This document shows, piece after piece, positions 1-7,437 of a stretch of DNA of 39,424 nt. The notes under the pieces are model-generated. The model was not told the origin of the DNA, searched no databases, and saw only the letters and a list, made by a program, of their open reading frames with translations. Source of the stretch: Deltaproteobacteria bacterium (GTDB lineage: Bacteria; UBA10199; JADGCS01). The stretch lies in assembly GCA_015228875.1 (NCBI GenBank), contig JADGCS010000033.1, positions 1 through 39,424 on the forward strand. Direction: 5' to 3'. How positions within the stretch are numbered: position 1 is the stretch's first letter; every line of letters begins with the position of its first letter. Both the position numbers and the translations under genes were made by a program.

Positions 1-159
1 AAAATCACAGCCCCCATCTTCTATTTTTGGAAATATCAAAAAAATTTGCCTACGAAGCCCTGGCTGCCGTTCTATCCCCTCAAAAGGGGAGAGTGACTCA
101 TATGCCATTGATTAAAAAAATTAAACCCACACGACACCAAAATTGCGTTTGAGCAACTT

Positions 160-417
160 ATGAGACCCTTCATTACACTTATGGCCTGCGTACTCCCGTT
201 TTTATCCTGTTATCGTGCCCTAGCCTACGACATCAGGGAACCCAGCCGCCCGGGGAGTCAGGTCGAGTGGTTTCAGGACCACGACGCACAAAAAGAATAC
301 GACAAATACCGTGAGGCGCTTAAAAAAGATAAAAGGGACAAGACAAAAGATATCTTAAAATATCTCACGACCGATGAAAAAAAAGAAAAACAGGGGCGTC
401 AAAAAAAATCACTGTGA
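160..417 (+). CDS. Small exported hypothetical protein (85 aa)
   Basis: I do not recognise this protein. It starts with a short basic end and a hydrophobic stretch (about residues 4-22) ending in ALA before YDI, which looks like a signal peptide with cleavage near residue 22. A cysteine at residue 17 makes a lipoprotein conceivable, but the preceding residues are a poor lipobox. The mature part is about 60 residues, highly charged, with Lys/Asp/Glu-rich helix-like sequence in its second half (KYREALKKDKRDKTKD). No clear Shine-Dalgarno precedes the ATG, which weakens the call. It converges on the DAHP synthase gene, leaving 52 bp between the two stops. No function is proposed. Confidence 0.5.
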   Translation: MRPFITLMACVLPFLSCYRALAYDIREPSRPGSQVEWFQDHDAQKEYDKYREALKKDKRDKTKDILKYLTTDEKKEKQGRQKKSL

Positions 418-469
418 TGGGTTCAATGTTTTATCCTGCGTTTGGCGATTGCAACACACCTAGAGCGGT

Positions 470-1576
470 TCAACTGCCGTTTCCCGGTTTATTCATGAGT
501 TCTGTCTGAAGCTGGATCGCCTCTTTGTGGATCATCTCAAATAACTGTTTAATAAAAGCGTCCGGCAGACCCCTGTTATGGCCAAAGGCGAGCCTGGTAT
601 TAATAATGTCTTCCCAGCGGCGCAGTTGCAGGATCGTCACGTTGTTCCTGCGTTTGTATTCTGCAATTTCTTTGACAAGGCCCATCCTTCGTCCCAAAAG
701 CTCCAGAACCTGAAAATCGATTGAATTAATTTTTTCCCTGCACTGCTCGAGTGACGAGACAAATTCCGGGTTCTGTGATGTTGCAGTACGAAATTTAAGG
801 TTTTGCAGAAGCCCCTTAAGCTCAAGGGGGGTTAACTGCTGTGCCGCATCACTCAAGGCCGTCGCGGGGTTAATGTGAGACTCAATCATGAGTCCATGAA
901 AATTAAGATCAATGGCCCTTTGTGCAATTTCGAAAACATACTCTTTTTTTCCCGCAATGTGGCTGGGGTCGCAGAGCACTGTCAGATCTGGAAACAGACG
1001 CATGATTTCAATCGCCATCTCCCATCTGGGGAGATTTCTCAGATGGGTTTTTTCGTAGGGGAAAACCCCCCTGAAAATGACGCCCATTCTTTTAACACCG
1101 GACTTGTTGAGTCTTTCGAGCGCGCCAATCCATAATTCAACATCGGGGTTCACGGGATTTTTTACGAGGACGGGAATATCAACACCTTTAAGGGCCAGAG
1201 CGAGTTCCTGAATGGTAAAGGGGTTGGCTGTTGATCTGGCCCCGATCCAGAGAATATCAATGCCATGCTTAAGGCATAATTCTACGTGCGCGGGTTTGGC
1301 GACTTCAACTGCGGATAAAAGCCCTGTTTCGGCCTTGACCTCCTGTAACCATTTGAGACCGATCTCACCCACACCTTCAAAAGAATTGGGTCTGGTTCTG
1401 GGCTTCCAGATACCAGCCCTTAAGATGTGAATGCCGTCAATCTCTGATAATGCTCTTGCCGTTGACAGCAGTTGCTCCCGCGTCTCCGCGCTGCAGGGCC
1501 CGGCAATAACAAGGGGCTTTAGAGGGCCTGATGTTGCAAAAACCGCAAGGGGCAGTGTGTTTAATTTTGGATTCAA
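470..1576 (-). CDS. Bifunctional DAHP synthase / chorismate mutase
   Basis: This enzyme condenses phosphoenolpyruvate and erythrose 4-phosphate to DAHP, the first step of the shikimate pathway. Its C-terminal domain converts chorismate to prephenate. Residues about 20-265 are a KdsA/AroA-beta type TIM barrel (VIAGPCSAE near 23-31, KPRTRPNSFEG near 58-68, CDPSHIAGK near 202-210). Residues about 275-360 are an AroQ-type helical mutase (REKINSIDFQVLELLGRRM, then EIAEYKRRNN). This DAHPS-then-CM order is known from Bacteroidetes; Bacillus enzymes carry the mutase first. The family is often inhibited by prephenate through the mutase domain. The start is a TTG directly after the Nudix stop codon, with GGAGG eight bases upstream, so translation is probably coupled. 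It is the last gene of a three-gene operon. Confidence 0.93.
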   Translation of the reverse strand: MNPKLNTLPLAVFATSGPLKPLVIAGPCSAETREQLLSTARALSEIDGIHILRAGIWKPRTRPNSFEGVGEIGLKWLQEVKAETGLLSAVEVAKPAHVELCLKHGIDILWIGARSTANPFTIQELALALKGVDIPVLVKNPVNPDVELWIGALERLNKSGVKRMGVIFRGVFPYEKTHLRNLPRWEMAIEIMRLFPDLTVLCDPSHIAGKKEYVFEIAQRAIDLNFHGLMIESHINPATALSDAAQQLTPLELKGLLQNLKFRTATSQNPEFVSSLEQCREKINSIDFQVLELLGRRMGLVKEIAEYKRRNNVTILQLRRWEDIINTRLAFGHNRGLPDAFIKQLFEMIHKEAIQLQTELMNKPGNGS

Positions 1577-2083
1577 CTACCAGACCTCCATGAGACTCGC
1601 TATGATACGACCGGTGGCCCCCCAGATTTCGTGACCTTCGTAATAGTAAAAAGGGATTGGAAATTTTTTGCCAAAATATTCCATCTCTTCGATTCTCACA
1701 TTTTTTTTGTCCATAAAATGATCAAACGGCACAGTGATCACGCACGCAATCTCATTTGGGTTTGGGTTAAAATTTATTTTGGGAAACACAAACCCGACAA
1801 AGGGGGTGACCTCGAACATGCTGGGTGTCCTGATTTTTTGAATCTCTTTTATAAAATAAATATGCGAGGGGGGGATGCCAATCTCTTCGTGTGTTTCGCG
1901 CAGGGCCGTGTGCCAGAGGCTTAAATCACCGCTTTCGACGCCCCCGCCGGGAAAACAGATCTGGCCCTTGTGATGAAACACAGTCTCGCTTCGTTTGGTA
2001 AAAATAAGATAAAGCTGCCCCTCATCTTCAAAGAAAGGGATCAGGACAGCTGCGGGGTTGAATGATTCGATGGTCTCGATCAT
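1577..2083 (-). CDS. Nudix hydrolase, CoA pyrophosphatase (NudL/YeaB) type
   Basis: A 168-residue Nudix hydrolase. The family cleaves CoA or related nucleoside diphosphate derivatives to phosphopantetheine and 3',5'-ADP. The CoA-type signature is visible as LIFTKRSETVFHHKGQICFP near residues 27-46, followed by a Nudix box (GGVES..L and ALRETHEEIGI near 64-74) with the REx2EE metal-binding core. The box has Leu where the general Nudix consensus has the first Glu, as CoA-type members do. Its ATG overlaps the stop of the upstream oxidoreductase by four bases (ATGA), and its own stop abuts the TTG start of the DAHP synthase, so the three genes form one tight operon. The natural substrate is inferred from family signatures only. 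Confidence 0.85.
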   Translation of the reverse strand: MIETIESFNPAAVLIPFFEDEGQLYLIFTKRSETVFHHKGQICFPGGGVESGDLSLWHTALRETHEEIGIPPSHIYFIKEIQKIRTPSMFEVTPFVGFVFPKINFNPNPNEIACVITVPFDHFMDKKNVRIEEMEYFGKKFPIPFYYYEGHEIWGATGRIIASLMEVW

Positions 2084-3612
2084 TTGATTATTTTATCCAG
2101 ATACTGACTGGCCAGAGAGCCCGCTATTTTTCCCGAGACAGCGCAGGGGTGAATCCCCGGGCTGTCTGTTGAGGAGCCGGCAAGAAACAACCCCTTAAGG
2201 GGGCCGCGACGGCTGACCCTGAAAGGACCCACCTGTCCGGGCGTGACAGCGGGGCCGTAAATATTACCGTCGGGCGAGTGGATGTAGGCAAAGTTTGTTG
2301 CCGGTGTGGATACTTCCTTGAGCATGATGGCCCTGCTCAATCCCGGCAGATATTGTTCTGCGGTCTCAATAAGTTTGAGCGATATTTTTTCTTTAAGGGC
2401 CTTGTATTCTTCGTCACGCCTCATGACTTTTTGATCAAACCATTTGCGAAAGGGTTTGCCGGAACACAGCGTGACAATCTCGATGCAGTGATGACCCTTC
2501 GGGGCGCGCCCTCCCGCGGGGTCTTTGAGGTTGGGGATATTGATAAACATCCCCCTGCCGTCGGGCAGTCCTCCGTCGAGCAAATGCTGATACATGCCGT
2601 CGATATCTGTTGAGGCATAGTGCCAGACGTTATTATCCCCGACCCGGGATGTGTCCACCGTGTCAGCCACACCCAAAAAAACCACAAGAGACCCCAGTGA
2701 GTTCTCAAGTGATTTAACCTTGGTGCAGAGAGATTTTTTTATATGGGGCTCTCCAATCATGTTGTAGGTGTCGACCCCTTGCGCATTGCTGATGACAGTT
2801 TGTGATTGAAACTGTTCCCCTGTCTCTGTTTCAACTCCGGTGACGATTCCGCTTTGATGAAGAATTCTCGTCACACGTGTGTTGTTGATCAGTGTTGCGC
2901 CTTTTTTATTAAGTTTGGCAAGCATCACATCCATCATGTGTGTTGTTCCGCCGCAGGGGTAAAAGGCACCATCCTTGTAATGGTTCAAGATGGCCAGATG
3001 GCCAAGACCAGAAAGTTTTGATGGCGGCAGACCCGCATCACCACAAGGTCCGGAAAGGACACCTCTTAAGTTGGGATCTCTGATCGTAAAGTCGTCAAAG
3101 ATATCCCTGAGCGTGGCGCGACCATATTTTAGGCCAAGCGGTACATAAGGGAGCATTTTAATCCCCTGCAAAGGCGACTTGATGGTTTTGATTGTCTTAA
3201 AAATTTTGTCGACCTTATTCATCAGACCAAAGAATCTGTTGATGCCCCTTTTTTCTTTTGGAAAATCTTTAAGAAGCTGTTGTTTAAAGTTATCGATGCC
3301 TCTTCCAAATTTGATGCTGTATTGGGGAAAGGCGTACCAGTCGAATCCCTGAGGCGAGAGTTCGTTGAAGGTGATTTCTTTAAGGTCAAGCTGGTCGAGA
3401 AGCGTTTTAAAATCCTGCCCTTCGCCCGCCTGACCCACGTAGTGAAGCCCTGGATCAAAGTGAAAATTTTTTCTTGAAAAGGGATTAAGGTAGCCTCCGT
3501 AAGAGAGAGAGGCTTCAACAAGGAGCACGGATCTGTTTTTTCCCGCAAGCGCGAGCCCTGCGGTCAGCCCGCCAATGCCTGACCCAATAATGATGGCATC
3601 GTAACGTGTCAT
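2080..3612 (-). CDS. FAD-dependent RetSat/phytoene desaturase-like oxidoreductase
   Basis: A 510-residue flavoprotein of the CrtI / retinol saturase / carotenoid isomerase superfamily, which reduces, desaturates or isomerises polyene or isoprenoid-like substrates. An N-terminal dinucleotide-binding motif (IIIGSGIGGLTAG, residues 6-18) precedes VLLVEAS. The C-terminal family motif LFLAGSSTDSPGIHPCAVSG lies about 25 residues from the end. The open frame continues upstream to 3825, but that part translates repeat A1. The ATG at 3612 is chosen because GGAG lies six bases ahead and the Rossmann motif follows at once. It leads the operon with the Nudix and DAHP synthase genes. No carotenoid biosynthesis genes are nearby, so the substrate is unknown. 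Confidence 0.8.
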   Translation of the reverse strand: MTRYDAIIIGSGIGGLTAGLALAGKNRSVLLVEASLSYGGYLNPFSRKNFHFDPGLHYVGQAGEGQDFKTLLDQLDLKEITFNELSPQGFDWYAFPQYSIKFGRGIDNFKQQLLKDFPKEKRGINRFFGLMNKVDKIFKTIKTIKSPLQGIKMLPYVPLGLKYGRATLRDIFDDFTIRDPNLRGVLSGPCGDAGLPPSKLSGLGHLAILNHYKDGAFYPCGGTTHMMDVMLAKLNKKGATLINNTRVTRILHQSGIVTGVETETGEQFQSQTVISNAQGVDTYNMIGEPHIKKSLCTKVKSLENSLGSLVVFLGVADTVDTSRVGDNNVWHYASTDIDGMYQHLLDGGLPDGRGMFINIPNLKDPAGGRAPKGHHCIEIVTLCSGKPFRKWFDQKVMRRDEEYKALKEKISLKLIETAEQYLPGLSRAIMLKEVSTPATNFAYIHSPDGNIYGPAVTPGQVGPFRVSRRGPLKGLFLAGSSTDSPGIHPCAVSGKIAGSLASQYLDKIIK

Positions 3613-3669
3613 TTTAGTCTCCGTCTGAAACGACATATAATTGTTTTGCCGCTTTAAAGTAAAGTCTGC

Positions 3670-3795
3670 AGTAAATTTATGTCTAGGAATTTCAAAGTCG
3701 ACAGAGCGCGGGTGCATTCCTCGCAAAATAGAGGCATTCAACCGCGTCCCCCAAGGGGATTTCCTTCGGGGCATCAAAGTCAAGTTAGTAACTTG
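3670..3795 (+). repeat. Dispersed palindromic repeat family A, copy 1 (126 bp)
   Basis: This copy is about 90% identical to copy 2 (17012-17137) and shares all but one module with copy 3 (30433-30523). It contains three hairpins: an imperfect stem from CGCGGGTG to CAACCGCG with an inner CCTC/GAGG; CCCCAAGG paired with CCTTCGGGG (one bulged base); and CAAGTT-AGT-AACTTG. The outer ends also pair weakly. It lies 58 bp upstream of the minus-strand oxidoreductase start and makes up much of the 396-bp gene-free stretch 3613-4008. The rest of that stretch shows only the possible promoter at 3901-3929. Confidence 0.9.
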
Positions 3796-3900
3796 GATGG
3801 GTGCCCGTGCGTGTTCTGCCCTCAAGGCCTTGACCCAAACATTTTATACCAAAAGACGTCATTAAAATCTATTTTGTCAGTAATTTGCTACTGAGTTTGT

Positions 3901-3929
3901 TTGACCCGCAGAGTCAATGTGCATACCAT
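3901..3929 (+). promoter_or_regulatory. Possible sigma70-type promoter for the propeller gene
   Basis: TTGACC (3901-3906) and TACCAT (3924-3929) are separated by 17 bases, about 80 bp upstream of the start at 4009. The -10 match is partial, so this is a weak prediction. Confidence 0.3.
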
Positions 3930-4008
3930 TTTCCTTTAATAACTGTGAAACGATGTTGCCGCATGTTCTGCTGACATCGAAATCATGCTGCTGATGAGGA
4001 TAAAAAAA

Positions 4009-6420
4009 ATGAAAATCATGAAAGCGTTGGTCATATTATTTGTTTGTGTGTTGATGAGTTGTTTTACAAACCCTGTCTGGGCCTCCAAATCGGGCGGTTT
4101 AAAGCCGTTATCAAGTGGTAAGACCCCTCCCAAAATCGAAAGAAACGATTTGATAAGAAGGGCAGATGTTTATCGATCATTGCTGGCGCCAAGGCCCGTT
4201 GTGACTACTGTTTATGTTAACGAGGCCCTTGTCGATGTGACACCCGAGGGCATTTTATTGGGGACAGTGCAGAGGCTTGAGCGCCATGCCGTCAGGATTC
4301 TTGTTGCCAAATCCGGCGCAGAACTCGCATACACGATTGTCCCAACGAGCCGGTTTGAATACTCAAGCCCTGTAGTAGAAACAGTCACAGTCTCCGGAAA
4401 ACCGTATTATCAAATGCTGTTTGAATTCTGGCCGGTGGTTTTGGGTTCGATCGACATGCAGTTAGATCTCGTCCTCACAAGGACTGTGGTGATCGGAAAA
4501 GGCCCCGGAGGTAAAACACGGACTGTGCGGAGTGAAAAGACAATTCATTTTACCGCTGTCTCGGAACAGGAAGAGCTCCCTGTCGATGAGACCTCGCCAG
4601 AGTCCGTGGATACGGGCATTGGGGGTGCTTCGGGAGGGGCAGTTGACGATGATCAGGGAGAAGATGAAGACGATCAAGGAGAAGATGAGGACTCCGAATC
4701 GTCATCCGGTGATGACACTGAAGAAGATGACGAACCAGCCCCCGATGTCACAACAACGGGAGACGAGTGTCCTGCCGAGAATATAAATTACACCACGCGT
4801 CTTTCCTGGATAGAAATTAACGGGGTCGCCGGGAGTTCTCTGCTTTCTGGCGCAGAAACCGAGAAGGACTCACCTGCCATCGCAAAGATCAACGACGAGT
4901 TGTACATGGTTTTTAGCCAGTACGATAACCCCTATTTTGCCCACGACCTCGTTCTCGTAAAATTCAACGGAGACTTTTCAACCCCCCAATGGGTCGAGGT
5001 GCCGGGCAGCCGCGAGTTTTTAAACTCTGCCGGCATGCAGAATCGGGAACCGCAAATGACCATTTTTTCTTCCAAGCTTTATATGATCTGGATCAACGAG
5101 CTTGCAAGTGACTCAACAAGACGACGCAATATCAGCATGGCAAGCTTTGATCCTGTCACCGGTGAGTTCAGACGTGTCAACGGCGGTGCGCGCAGTGAGG
5201 CGGGGTTTTATGAATACACACGGCCCGATATCGGCATGCCCCGACTCGTTGTGTTTAACGACCGCCTGTACGCTGCGTGGTTTGATGGCGACGCATTAAA
5301 AGTGGCCGTCTATAACGGTGACGATACCGATCCTCAGTGGCTGTTTCTGGAACATCTGGACATTGAGGGAGACATCTTTGGTCTTGAGTTTAAGGAGTTT
5401 AACGGCAAACTTTATGCAACATGGTCTGCACTCGAATGGATTTATGTAGACTATCCGTTAAAAAAATATCGGGTCAAGGTCGCCTCAAACATCACATCAC
5501 CGGAGCTTGCGCGAATCGATACATTTGTAAGTGATCATCACGAAGGGGCCTATCCTTTTATAGGGATAGATACACGTCTTAATGTTTTAAACGACCGGCT
5601 CTATCTGTCTTTTTTAAATAACAGGGCCAACAATACGGCCTACGAAAGAGTCGCGGTCTATGGTGCTGACGATCTGGCACCTGACTGGTCTTTTGTGGAT
5701 GACGATCTCATGTCTTATACCGGCATTGGAGAGGACAGCATGGATTACATGGCCACATTTAATGACGGGTGTTACCTTTACGGACTCATTATTGGTCATG
5801 GAGCGTATCCCACGCTGGTCAGATACAATGCAGATGACAATAACCCGCATTGGCTTGTTGATACAAGCTTTCCTGTCGAAGGCATGGAGGCAGGGACTTT
5901 GTTTGTCAATCCGCCCGAGGTGTTTGTAGATGGAGACCGGGTCTATCTTTACGGCATTGCTTCGAAAGATGACCGATTCAGTCAGATTACAGTTCTTACA
6001 TCATTGCTTTCACAGGAAATGACGGCGGGTGATCCTGTCCCAATCCCTGTGGATGCCTACAGGTGTGTGGCCAACACAGAGGCCTCCGAGGCGTTGTTTG
6101 ATCTTGTTTACAGTTTGCAAAACACAAGGACAACCCCGCTCACACTTGCCGGTGCTCATGTTCCGGATCGCGTGTTCTACCCCTTCCTCACGGGGCCTGC
6201 CGAGCGGATAAGCGCTGTCGATTTTTATATTGATCGGGCACCAACCGGGACATCAGACCAACGGGAAAGGGGCGCCCCCTATGATGTTGGTGGCGGTAGT
6301 GTCGCAACGGCCTTTGATTTTTCGCTGGGGGCAGGGTTCCACACGATCAGTGCAGCAGTGACGTTAAATACGGGGGAAGCAGCTTACTACTGCAGTGAGT
6401 TTTTTGTGGTGGACAGGTAA
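4009..6420 (+). CDS. Large exported protein with acidic linker and beta-propeller-like repeats
   Basis: I do not recognise a named family. The 803-residue product begins with a basic, hydrophobic export signal. A lipobox-like LMSC at residues 15-18 suggests a lipoprotein; VWA-SKS at about 23-26 is an alternative signal peptidase I site. Residues to about 190 form a beta-rich domain. An Asp/Glu-rich linker follows at about 205-250. After that come irregular repeats of roughly 45-60 residues carrying FNDRLYAAW-like and YNGDDTDPQWLF-like motifs (also FNGKLYATW, LNDRLYLSF, YNADDNNPHWLVD), as in kelch/sialidase-like propellers. The Asp clusters could bind calcium. The start has GAGGA eight bases upstream, better than the ATG at 3985. 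The 3' end overlaps the convergent aldolase gene by 34 bp. Confidence 0.75.
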   Translation: MKIMKALVILFVCVLMSCFTNPVWASKSGGLKPLSSGKTPPKIERNDLIRRADVYRSLLAPRPVVTTVYVNEALVDVTPEGILLGTVQRLERHAVRILVAKSGAELAYTIVPTSRFEYSSPVVETVTVSGKPYYQMLFEFWPVVLGSIDMQLDLVLTRTVVIGKGPGGKTRTVRSEKTIHFTAVSEQEELPVDETSPESVDTGIGGASGGAVDDDQGEDEDDQGEDEDSESSSGDDTEEDDEPAPDVTTTGDECPAENINYTTRLSWIEINGVAGSSLLSGAETEKDSPAIAKINDELYMVFSQYDNPYFAHDLVLVKFNGDFSTPQWVEVPGSREFLNSAGMQNREPQMTIFSSKLYMIWINELASDSTRRRNISMASFDPVTGEFRRVNGGARSEAGFYEYTRPDIGMPRLVVFNDRLYAAWFDGDALKVAVYNGDDTDPQWLFLEHLDIEGDIFGLEFKEFNGKLYATWSALEWIYVDYPLKKYRVKVASNITSPELARIDTFVSDHHEGAYPFIGIDTRLNVLNDRLYLSFLNNRANNTAYERVAVYGADDLAPDWSFVDDDLMSYTGIGEDSMDYMATFNDGCYLYGLIIGHGAYPTLVRYNADDNNPHWLVDTSFPVEGMEAGTLFVNPPEVFVDGDRVYLYGIASKDDRFSQITVLTSLLSQEMTAGDPVPIPVDAYRCVANTEASEALFDLVYSLQNTRTTPLTLAGAHVPDRVFYPFLTGPAERISAVDFYIDRAPTGTSDQRERGAPYDVGGGSVATAFDFSLGAGFHTISAAVTLNTGEAAYYCSEFFVVDR
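4651..4692 (+). repeat. 21-bp tandem repeat (two units) coding the acidic linker
   Basis: Two adjacent 21-bp units (4651-4671 and 4672-4692) differ at two positions and encode DQGEDED-like heptads inside the acidic linker of the propeller protein. The duplication looks recent and could change linker length. Confidence 0.8.
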
Positions 6421-7424
6421 AAATTTTTAAAGCCATCAATGGCCGTGGTGATTGCCTCTGCACTCACATCCCTGTGTGTGACGAGGCGGAGTATTTTTGC
6501 CGGATGGATGAGTATTCCCTGCTCGCCCAGAGAACGGCTCAAGTTTGCAGGGTCTGTGTCGCCAATGTCGACAAACACCATGTTTGTCTGAGTCTTTGGA
6601 TAATGGACCCTGATCCTGCCAATTTCACCAAGCCCCTTTGCAAGGACAGACGCATGGCGATGATCTTCGCCAAGTCGCTCGATGTTGTTTTTGAGTGCGT
6701 AGATACCGGCCGCGGCCAGAATGCCCGCCTGCCGCATCCCCCCGCCAAGCACCTTGCGCCAACGCCTTGCCCTTTTGATGAAGGTGGCATTGGAACAGAG
6801 CAGGGACCCCGCGGGCGCGCCCAGCCCCTTTGAAAGACAGACCGAGACCGAATCAAAACCGTGCGCTATCTCGCGTGCTGTTGTGTGATGCTTGATGGCG
6901 GCGTTAAAGATGCGGGCGCCGTCGAGGTGTATTTTGAGATGGTGCTCTTTTGCAAAGAGGACGGCCCTTGCAGGGTAGTCAGGTGGCAGGGCAAGACCAG
7001 ACTGCGTGTTCTCGAGGCAGAGGAGCCTTGTGCGTGCAAAGTGGTCATTGTCCGGCTTGATCAGGGCTTTGACCTTTGACAGATCCAGTGTGCCATCGGG
7101 TTCAAATGCGAGCGGCTGTGGGTGAATGCCCCCCACGATGGCCGCCCCGCCGCCCTCGCACAGGTATGTGTGAGCTGTCTGTCCTGCAATGTATTCATCT
7201 CCCCGTTCGCAATGTGTGAGCAGGGCGAGCAGATTGCTTTGTGTCCCGCTGGGAACAAACAGCGCGGCCTCCATTCCCATAAGACTCGCGCCGAGCGCCT
7301 CTAGTTCGTTGACTGTTGGGTCCTCGCCGTAAACATCGTCGCCGACCTCTGCCTTAAGCATGAATTCGAGCATCCCTTTTGAGGGCTTTGTCACTGTGTC
7401 ACTTCTTAAGTCGATGGGTTTCAT
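6387..7424 (-). CDS. ltaE: Low-specificity L-threonine aldolase
   Basis: A 345-residue PLP enzyme that cleaves L-threonine or L-allo-threonine to glycine and acetaldehyde in the cytoplasm. The family start LRSDTVTKPS is at residues 6-15, VGDDVYGEDPTVNELE at 27-42, and FVPSGTQSN at 56-64. HLDGAR (166-171) provides the Asp that pairs with the PLP nitrogen, and SKGLGAPAGS (198-207) provides Schiff-base Lys199. Length is normal for the family. It lies 13 bp downstream of the transglycosylase gene on the same strand and may be co-transcribed. Its 3' end overlaps the end of the convergent propeller gene by 34 bp, so the C-terminal residues are encoded antisense to that gene. Confidence 0.93.
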   Translation of the reverse strand: MKPIDLRSDTVTKPSKGMLEFMLKAEVGDDVYGEDPTVNELEALGASLMGMEAALFVPSGTQSNLLALLTHCERGDEYIAGQTAHTYLCEGGGAAIVGGIHPQPLAFEPDGTLDLSKVKALIKPDNDHFARTRLLCLENTQSGLALPPDYPARAVLFAKEHHLKIHLDGARIFNAAIKHHTTAREIAHGFDSVSVCLSKGLGAPAGSLLCSNATFIKRARRWRKVLGGGMRQAGILAAAGIYALKNNIERLGEDHRHASVLAKGLGEIGRIRVHYPKTQTNMVFVDIGDTDPANLSRSLGEQGILIHPAKILRLVTHRDVSAEAITTAIDGFKNFYLSTTKNSLQ

Positions 7425-7437
7425 GGTTGCATGGGGG

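Noticed and set aside
102..152. A 16-codon ORF with a purine-rich site upstream, ahead of the 85-aa gene
   Set aside because: Too short, no regulatory codon pattern or attenuator structure; the CCCCT-CAAA-AGGGG hairpin at 76-89 has no T run.
3679..3894. Repeat A as a coding element (open frame giving MSRNFKVD-like peptide in copies 1 and 2)
   Set aside because: Substitutions between copies are mostly amino-acid changing rather than silent, and copy 3 lacks nine codons; hairpin structure explains the conservation better.
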